From JBCCGE01 sp039029455 (GTDB lineage Bacteria > Pseudomonadota > Gammaproteobacteria > Arenicellales > Poriferihabitantaceae): DNA of 20,264 nt. Made by a program: the position numbers and the translations under genes. The notes below the pieces were generated by a model that did no database searches, had not been told where the DNA came from, and saw only the letters and a list, made by a program, of their open reading frames with translations. This document shows positions 15,443-20,264 of this stretch, one piece after another. Each line of letters begins with the position of its first letter. Position 1 is the stretch's first letter. The stretch lies in assembly GCA_039029455.1 (NCBI GenBank), contig JBCCGE010000056.1:1-20264 (forward strand). The letters run 5' to 3'.

Positions 15443-16510
15443 ATGACACCGCAGGATCAAAACGGGTTTGCAACTATGTTGCAGGATATAAAGCGCTGGG
15501 GCCAGGAACTCGGCTTTGCGCAGATATCCGTTTCCGACATCCAGCTCGATGAATCGGAAAAACGGCTGGGAGAATGGCTCAGTCGTGGCTTCCATGGTTC
15601 TATGGACTACATGCGGAAACACGGACGCCGCAGAACCCGGCCCGCGGAACTTGTCGACAATACCATCAGCGTGATTACCGCTCGAATGGACTACCTGCCC
15701 GAATCCATGTCAGATTCACTGCGGGTCCTGCAGTCCTGCGATTCCGCCTATATCTCAAGATACGCGCTCGGCCGTGACTATCACAAGGTGATGCGCAAGC
15801 GCCTGCAAAAACTGGCGCACAAAATTACCGCTGAGGTCGGTGAGTTTGGATATCGTGCCTTCTGCGACAGCGCACCGGTTATGGAAAAACCGCTGGCCGT
15901 TAAGTCCGGACAGGGATGGATGGGCAAGAGCACCAATATACTGAACCGCCATCACGGTTCGTGGTTTTTTCTGGGCGAGCTGTACACCAATCTGCCGCTG
16001 CCCAGCGACGAACCGGTTAGCGCTCATTGCGGCAGCTGTTCGGCGTGTATGGATAAATGTCCAACCGGCGCCATTGTCGCTCCCTATACACTCGACGCGC
16101 GGCGATGCATTTCGTATCTGACGATCGAATCCCACGATCCGATTCCGGAAAAATTCCGCCATGCGATAGGCAATCGGATTTATGGCTGCGATGACTGTCA
16201 GCTCGTCTGCCCATGGAATCGCTTTGCGGAAATCACCGCAGAACCGGATTTTCACAGCCGACACGGTCTCACTGATGCGCGACTGGTCGATCTGTTCTCG
16301 TGGTCAGAAGATGATTTTTTTCGCTATACAGAGGGTTCGGCTATTCGCCGAATTGGCTATCACAAATGGCTGCGAAACATCGCAGTCGCTCTGGGCAACG
16401 CCAGCACATCAAACGCCACCGTCAATGCACTTCGCGCCCGTCTCGATTTTCCCAGTGATCTGGTGAGGGAGCACGTTGTCTGGGCTTTACAGCAACATCA
16501 GCACATCTAG
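15443..16510 (+). CDS. queG: Epoxyqueuosine reductase
   Basis: QueG is a cobalamin-dependent, two-[4Fe-4S] enzyme that reduces epoxyqueuosine to queuosine at tRNA position 34. The protein is 355 residues. It has SRYALGRDYHK (105-115), CDSAPVMEKPLA with the catalytic Asp142, SGQGWMGKSTNILN, and the ferredoxin-like cluster Cys196, Cys199, Cys202, Cys206 in CGSCSACMDKCPTGAI. The second set is Cys222 (CISYLTIE), Cys249, Cys252 and Cys256 in YGCDDCQLVCPWNR. A short HEAT-like C-terminal segment follows, a little shorter than in E. coli (379). The start is the ATG at 15443; the next ATG at 15476 would remove part of the helix aligned with E. coli. No Shine-Dalgarno is evident. It is divergent from tsaE, as queG is from nnr-tsaE elsewhere. 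Confidence 0.97.
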   Translation: MTPQDQNGFATMLQDIKRWGQELGFAQISVSDIQLDESEKRLGEWLSRGFHGSMDYMRKHGRRRTRPAELVDNTISVITARMDYLPESMSDSLRVLQSCDSAYISRYALGRDYHKVMRKRLQKLAHKITAEVGEFGYRAFCDSAPVMEKPLAVKSGQGWMGKSTNILNRHHGSWFFLGELYTNLPLPSDEPVSAHCGSCSACMDKCPTGAIVAPYTLDARRCISYLTIESHDPIPEKFRHAIGNRIYGCDDCQLVCPWNRFAEITAEPDFHSRHGLTDARLVDLFSWSEDDFFRYTEGSAIRRIGYHKWLRNIAVALGNASTSNATVNALRARLDFPSDLVREHVVWALQQHQHI

Positions 16511-16582
16511 CGCGGGGTTGCGGAATCTTCAATTCCAATCTCACAGCTCGCGTTGACTGAAGATTACAGGGACTCGCAATGT

Positions 16583-16645
16583 ATGAAAGAAAGTTGTCTG
16601 GCCGGTCTCTGTTGTAAACCGCAAATCTGTAAGGTAAACAGTTAA
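16583..16645 (+). CDS. Possible 20-residue Cys-rich peptide
   Basis: A tiny ORF starts at an ATG about 10 nt after AGGGA and encodes a 20-residue peptide, MKESCLAGLCCKPQICKVNS. Four cysteines fall in a C-x4-CC-x4-C pattern. It lies in the short gap between queG and the VOC gene, on the same strand. It matches no family I know, and an overlapping ATG at 16579 gives a different 12-codon frame with better spacing to the same AGGGA. It may be chance. Confidence 0.15.
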   Translation: MKESCLAGLCCKPQICKVNS

Positions 16646-16676
16646 ACGACAGTCTTCGAATTAAAGGCGATTTAGC

Positions 16677-17336
16677 ATGTTCTCAAGTCAACTTGATCAC
16701 ATTATTGTAGCGGCCGCTGATCTCGCATCGGGACAACGGTTTATTGAGCACACACTCGGCGTGTCAGTGCCAGCCGGCGGCGAACACACGACAATGGCTA
16801 CGCATAATTGTGTGATGCAGCTGGGAGACAACACGTACTTCGAGATAATTTCAATTAATCCGCAAGCATCGCCGCCCATTCATCCGCGATGGTTTGCGCT
16901 TGATCAGGGCTGGATGAGGTCTGCGCTGTCGAGCGGACCACGCCTGATTCACTGGGCGATTAACACGACAGATATTAACGCTCTCATGGGCGCAACCTCG
17001 CTGCCACTTGGAGTCCCTACCGAATTGCAGCGCGGAAACCTGCGCTGGCGCGTCGGACTGCCGGCAGACGGCAGCCTTCCCATGGCCGGACTGCTGCCAA
17101 GTGTTATAGAGTGGATGGTAAAACCTCACCCGGCCAGCTCCATGACTGACCTCGGGTGCCGATTCAGGAAGCTTGAGATTTTTCACCCGCGAGCGGAATG
17201 GATATCCCAACAGCTCGGTGTAATCGGTATCTCAGAGCGCGTTGGGATCAGGAACATCGACGATTCAGAGCCGCCCTGGTTCGAAGTCGCTATTGAAAGT
17301 CCCAAGGGACTGGTCACTCTGAGCAGTCGCAGCTAG
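16677..17336 (+). CDS. VOC superfamily protein, glyoxalase-like domain
   Basis: This 219-residue protein is of the vicinal oxygen chelate fold, resembling the Glyoxalase_3-like group. It begins FSSQLDHIIVAAADLASGQRF in pieces, with an N-terminal His (His8) typical of the metal site. TYFEIISINP (about 53-62) supplies the usual central Glu, and a second half repeats the fold: RLIHWAINTTDIN, LPSVIEWMVKPHP, and a C-terminal ESPKGLVTLSSRS. The substrate cannot be told from sequence; members include glyoxalase-like, dioxygenase-like and uncharacterised proteins. An AAAGG about 10 nt before the ATG is a fair ribosome site. It follows queG by 166 bp and is convergent with the SDR gene. Confidence 0.85.
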   Translation: MFSSQLDHIIVAAADLASGQRFIEHTLGVSVPAGGEHTTMATHNCVMQLGDNTYFEIISINPQASPPIHPRWFALDQGWMRSALSSGPRLIHWAINTTDINALMGATSLPLGVPTELQRGNLRWRVGLPADGSLPMAGLLPSVIEWMVKPHPASSMTDLGCRFRKLEIFHPRAEWISQQLGVIGISERVGIRNIDDSEPPWFEVAIESPKGLVTLSSRS

Positions 17337-17389
17337 TCCCAATGTTTCATGATGGTCCGGATGTGCGGGGGATTTTTGCCAAGCAGACC

Positions 17390-17416
17390 GGGCGATCGTC
17401 CGAAGCGGCATCGCCC
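17390..17416. terminator. Strong hairpin between convergent genes
   Basis: GGGCGAT (17390-17396) pairs with ATCGCCC (17410-17416), and an inner CCG/CGG stem closes an AAG loop. It lies 54 bp after the VOC stop in a convergent intergenic region. There is no U-tract on either strand, so intrinsic termination is uncertain; it could block or stabilise the 3' ends. Confidence 0.35.
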
Positions 17417-17497
17417 CAGCCATGATTCAACGGGAATCGGTCAGGACTTACATGGACGACAGGACGATCTGTATTTTCCCAAAAGCAGTCCCTCAAG

Positions 17498-17577
17498 ACA
17501 CAAGCACCCCGGGGGCACAAGCGTCTGAGGACACAAGCACCTAAGGGCACAAGCACCTAAGGGCACAAGCGCCTGAG
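17498..17577. repeat. 16-bp tandem repeat, five copies
   Basis: ACAAG recurs at 17500, 17517, 17533, 17549 and 17565, with spacings of 17, 16, 16 and 16 bp. The unit is approximately GCACAAGCACCTAAGG, and two central copies are nearly identical. Outer copies vary (GCGTCTGAGG, GCGCCTGAGT, GCACCCCGGG). The array lies between the 3' ends of the VOC and SDR genes. It is directly contiguous, so it is not a CRISPR. Its period is not a multiple of three and no conserved ORF crosses it. Confidence 0.9.
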
Positions 17578-17597
17578 TCGGATCAGCGTGTCTCAGG
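17572..17597 (-). terminator. Stem-loop at the SDR 3' end
   Basis: CCTGAG (17572-17577) and CTCAGG (17592-17597) form a 6-bp inverted repeat with a 14-nt loop, overlapping the SDR stop codon and using the last unit of the tandem repeat. No U-tract follows, so a terminator role is tentative. Confidence 0.25.
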
Positions 17598-18297
17598 GCA
17601 GCAGGATGCCACCATCAACATCAACAACAGTTCCGGTTACGAACTGATTAGAGAGCACAAACATAACGCCCTCGGCAATCTCATCGGCCGTTCCCGCCCG
17701 GGGAATAACGTTCTCAGCTGTCGCCTGTTTGAAAAATGCCTGCCGATCATCGCCCTCCTGAGGGAACATGGGTGTGTCGATCAATCCGGGTGAAACCGCA
17801 TTAATCCTTCGCGGAGCAATTTCAGGAGCAACCCCGCGAACAAATCCCTCTACCGCATTGCCGACACAGGATATCGCAATCATGCCGGGCGCACACTTTC
17901 GCGCTGGAGAACCGCTGATCAGCGCAATGGCGCCACGCTCATCAAGATGAGCGCAGCCGTGACGAACGCAATTGGTGTAACCCCACAATTTCGCAAATGA
18001 TCCCTGAAAGCCAGTCATTTCCATTTCCAGAAAAGGTCCCTTGGCGCGAGCGCCACCGGTCGCTGCATTCACCAGAAAGTCATAAGGCGCGTGGCGCGAG
18101 AAAAACTGCTTCAGCGAATCCTCGTCAAGCACGTCCAGTGACTCAACCGTCACGTCATGCGGCAGGTTGTCAGCGCTGCCACGTCGACTGGCGGCAATGA
18201 CTTCGCAGCCGGCATTATTCAGCCGATGGACGATGGCAAGACCAATGCCTGAGGTACCGCCGAGCACCAGCGCCTTTTTGTTTTCGAAAGGGTTCAT
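17593..18297 (-). CDS. Divergent SDR-family protein lacking the catalytic Tyr/Lys
   Basis: This 234-residue protein has a short-chain dehydrogenase fold. It shows the nucleotide motif LVLGGTSGIG (10-19), an acidic LDVLDED, and NAAT (77-80) in place of NNAG. It also has Ser128/Ser130 in ISGSPARK, the INAVSPGLIDTPM segment (165-177) and the C-terminal VVDVDGG. At the YxxxK site the sequence is ISCVG (142-146), so both catalytic Tyr and Lys are missing, though the surrounding AVEGFVRGVAPEIAP aligns well. A similar replacement occurs in a known group of short SDR proteins (from memory, PRK07041-like), so it is probably a stable subfamily, not a damaged gene. Its activity cannot be predicted. It lies 22 bp downstream of the M14 peptidase gene in a likely operon. 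Confidence 0.85.
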   Translation of the reverse strand: MNPFENKKALVLGGTSGIGLAIVHRLNNAGCEVIAASRRGSADNLPHDVTVESLDVLDEDSLKQFFSRHAPYDFLVNAATGGARAKGPFLEMEMTGFQGSFAKLWGYTNCVRHGCAHLDERGAIALISGSPARKCAPGMIAISCVGNAVEGFVRGVAPEIAPRRINAVSPGLIDTPMFPQEGDDRQAFFKQATAENVIPRAGTADEIAEGVMFVLSNQFVTGTVVDVDGGILLP

Positions 18298-18319
18298 TTG
18301 TATTGATATCCGTTGGTTT

Positions 18320-19462
18320 TTACAGTTTGTTCATGTGAGCGTGGACCACGTCCAGGTTTGATGCACCCAGAAGTTTCGAACGCGCCGGCGACCAGCCAAA
18401 AATATCGTCCGGTGTGCCTTTGGTGTCCTTGAACGGCATTTCATGGGTCATTGAAAGCGAACCGAATTCCGCAGCCGTGCAGTTGGTGCAAAATGACAGG
18501 TTGGCTTTGCCCCTCGGCGCAACCGGATAGCCATACCGGGTCTGAAAATCCGGGTTAACGGCCTCCAGCGTGGATTTGAAACTGTCGAGCAGTTGTTGCC
18601 GGGAATCGTTCCAGTCGGCGATGCCCTCCGACGATGCAATAAAGTTATACGGCAATGCCTCATCACCGTGAACGTCAAAGCAGATATCGACACCTGTTGC
18701 TTCCATGGTTTTTTTTACCCAGTACACCTCGGGACTTGTATGGATATCGGGCCGATCCCACACTCGATTCAAATTAACACCGGCTGCATTTGTGCGGAGA
18801 TTGCCTTGAAAGCTGCCGTCTGGATTCATATTCGGTACCACATAAAAAACCATGTTGCTCAGCAGCGAACGAGCGACCGCATCGTTCGGGTCCAGAAGTC
18901 GATCAACCACACCCTCAATCCACCACTCGGCCATCGTTTCTCCCGGGTGCTGGCGAGCCACCATCCAGCACACCCGACGATTCGGTCCGGGCTCGCCAAT
19001 TCTTAAAATTTCCAGATCTCTGCCGAGTACGGTCTTGGTCGAGCTTTCAAGCCGACATCGGTCAGATCGACATGCGGCACTGATTCGTTCGTAGTGACGA
19101 TGCAATGAATACGGCGCGAAATAAGCGATATGGCAACAGTCGGTGGCAGGTTGCAACGACAGTACCAGCTCTGTACCGTCATACGTCGTGGGCACTCGAT
19201 ACCAGTTTTGCAAATCATCACTGCACACCGCCTGATACTGTTCCCACCCCGCCGGGTAGTTGCACTGCCCCGCATTCAGAATCCTGATGCGACTGTGGAG
19301 GTTTCCTGCGCCCGCTATCCGAAAATAAAACCACTGGCAGTCTTTTGACTGACGGTCAGTTCTGACATTGAGTTGTATATCTTCTGCATCAGATAAGTCT
19401 GCAACCTCAATATTTCCGCCGTCAAACTGACTGTTGATCGTCACCCGTTGTTTTGAATCCAT
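18320..19462 (-). CDS. M14-family zinc carboxypeptidase, cytosolic-carboxypeptidase-like
   Basis: This 380-residue metallopeptidase has an N-terminal beta-rich domain (about 1-125, WFYFRIAG and YFAPYSLHRHYERI), as in cytosolic carboxypeptidases, then an M14 catalytic domain. Zinc ligands are His172 and Glu175 in ARQHPGETMAEW, and His265 in DVHGDEALPYNF. Substrate-binding NPDG (213-216) and NLNRVW (230-235) are present, and the likely catalytic Glu341 is in THEMPF. There is no signal peptide, so it should be cytoplasmic. The eukaryotic CCP relatives trim glutamate side chains or C-terminal residues; bacterial substrates are mostly unknown. It is followed 22 bp later by the SDR gene and is divergent from a methyltransferase. 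Confidence 0.9.
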   Translation of the reverse strand: MDSKQRVTINSQFDGGNIEVADLSDAEDIQLNVRTDRQSKDCQWFYFRIAGAGNLHSRIRILNAGQCNYPAGWEQYQAVCSDDLQNWYRVPTTYDGTELVLSLQPATDCCHIAYFAPYSLHRHYERISAACRSDRCRLESSTKTVLGRDLEILRIGEPGPNRRVCWMVARQHPGETMAEWWIEGVVDRLLDPNDAVARSLLSNMVFYVVPNMNPDGSFQGNLRTNAAGVNLNRVWDRPDIHTSPEVYWVKKTMEATGVDICFDVHGDEALPYNFIASSEGIADWNDSRQQLLDSFKSTLEAVNPDFQTRYGYPVAPRGKANLSFCTNCTAAEFGSLSMTHEMPFKDTKGTPDDIFGWSPARSKLLGASNLDVVHAHMNKL

Positions 19463-19499
19463 GGCACAATGCTACCATCCATTGCACCATGATCTGACC

Positions 19500-20264
19500 A
19501 TGAACGACGCAATCGCCCACAACCGACCAGAGACGCTCAACAACAGTTATCTGGCGCCTGAAATCTCTAACCAGCGACTGCAGACTCTGGATGCACTGCA
19601 TGTTCAGGCAGGTGAAACTATTCTGGATGTAGGCTGCGGCACCGGCTTTCTCACCCACGAGCTGGCGCTGATGGCCGGTGCCAGCGGGAAGGTCGTCGCC
19701 ATGGATTTGCAGGCAGAAATGACAGACGCAACTCAGGAACGCTGCGCGCATCTTCCCCAGGTTTCGGCACAGACCGGCGACGTCACTGCCCTGCCATTTG
19801 GTGATGAAGAATTTGATGCGGTGACCTGCACGCAGGTTTTGCTCTACGTCGAAAATGTCGAACTCGCCATCAGTGAAATGCGACGGGTCCTCAAGCCGGG
19901 CGGAAGAATCGCGATTCTCGAGACCGACTGGCAGGGAGTTGTCATGCACAGTCAGTTTCCTGATATTACCGATCGAATAATGACTGCATGGGACCAGTCG
20001 GTTGCCAGTCCAAATCTGCCACGCACGATTCTGGCGAAAATGTCGGCGGCCGGTTTCGGAGGGCTAAACGCAAAAGCCATACCGCTTTTAAACACCACGT
20101 TTACCGAGAACAGTTTTTCTGTTTCGAGTCTGGAGTGGCTTGGAAAAGTGGGTTACAAAGCGGGCGCAGTCACTAAAGAAGAATCTCTCAGGTGGATTCA
20201 GGATCAGAAAGAACTGGGCGAGAAAAACCAGTACTTTTTCTGCGTCAACCGATTCCTGTTTAAC
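19500..20264 (+). CDS. Class I SAM-dependent methyltransferase (cut by window edge)
   Basis: The plus strand is open for 255 codons to the right edge, with no stop. The protein starts MNDAIAHNRPETLNNSYLAPE and has motif I ILDVGCGTGF (41-50), the acidic VVAMDLQAEM, GDVTALPFGDEEFDAV, and LKPGGRIAILETDW, the typical Methyltransf_11/UbiE-like order. The substrate is not predictable. I chose the ATG at 19500 because homologous methyltransferases have a short N-terminus before the YLAPE-like segment. An in-frame ATG at 19461 would add 13 residues and overlap the start codon of the divergent M14 gene. No good Shine-Dalgarno precedes either start. Confidence 0.9.
   Translation, partial: MNDAIAHNRPETLNNSYLAPEISNQRLQTLDALHVQAGETILDVGCGTGFLTHELALMAGASGKVVAMDLQAEMTDATQERCAHLPQVSAQTGDVTALPFGDEEFDAVTCTQVLLYVENVELAISEMRRVLKPGGRIAILETDWQGVVMHSQFPDITDRIMTAWDQSVASPNLPRTILAKMSAAGFGGLNAKAIPLLNTTFTENSFSVSSLEWLGKVGYKAGAVTKEESLRWIQDQKELGEKNQYFFCVNRFLFN

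Noticed and set aside
15341..15622. The open upstream extension of tsaE to 15622 (235 residues)
   Set aside because: No TsaE similarity, overlaps divergent queG, and crosses a promoter-like element; the family length fits the ATG at 15340.
17347..17556. A 69-codon minus-strand ORF through the tandem repeat
   Set aside because: Repeat period is not a multiple of three and the encoded protein has no family features.
17498..17577. CRISPR array
   Set aside because: Units are contiguous with no unique spacers and no cas genes nearby.

Overview
The window looks like chromosomal DNA of a gammaproteobacterium of moderate GC. The evidence is two core gene clusters with gammaproteobacterial content and order, an Hfq with a near-identical Sm core to the E. 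coli protein, a fused AroQ-PheA and a GyrA of about 870 residues. The MutL carries the endonuclease motifs, so the organism is outside the MutH/Dam enterobacterial lineage. I cannot name the genus.

Layout. 1-8312 (minus strand) is gyrA-pheA-tyrA-aroA-cmk-rpsA, with rpsA cut by the window edge. It combines DNA gyrase A, the chorismate-to-phenylalanine/tyrosine branch, EPSP synthase, CMP kinase and ribosomal protein S1. 8771-15340 (minus strand) is tsaE-amidase-mutL-miaA-hfq-hflX, the classic cell-wall, mismatch-repair and tRNA-modification cluster. queG (15443-16510) runs divergently from tsaE. 16511-20264 is accessory: a VOC/glyoxalase-like gene (+), a convergent intergenic region with a 16-bp tandem repeat, a minus-strand pair (divergent SDR plus M14 zinc carboxypeptidase), and a divergent SAM methyltransferase cut by the right edge.

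How they work together. rpsA, hfq, hflX, miaA, tsaE and queG all serve translation or tRNA modification: TsaE (t6A), MiaA (i6A) and QueG (queuosine) act on tRNA anticodon loops, Hfq on sRNA/mRNA pairing, HflX on stalled ribosomes. pheA, tyrA and aroA share the chorismate pathway. The usual neighbours serC and hisC (around pheA), nnr (beside tsaE) and hflKC (after hflX) are absent, and the two clusters abut directly.

The clearest non-genic structure is a 174-bp MITE-like element (4375-4548) with roughly 20-bp terminal inverted repeats and a perfect TTAG target duplication. It sits between pheA and tyrA inside the operon and abuts the tyrA start codon. Other points of note are a likely non-canonical CTG start for hflX, an rpsA leader with a GGA-loop hairpin, three candidate extended -10 promoters sharing TGATA, an SDR without the catalytic Tyr/Lys, and a start-codon overlap between divergent genes near 19460. 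I see no phage, CRISPR array, defence island, rRNA or tRNA gene, and no convincing wholly new multi-gene system.
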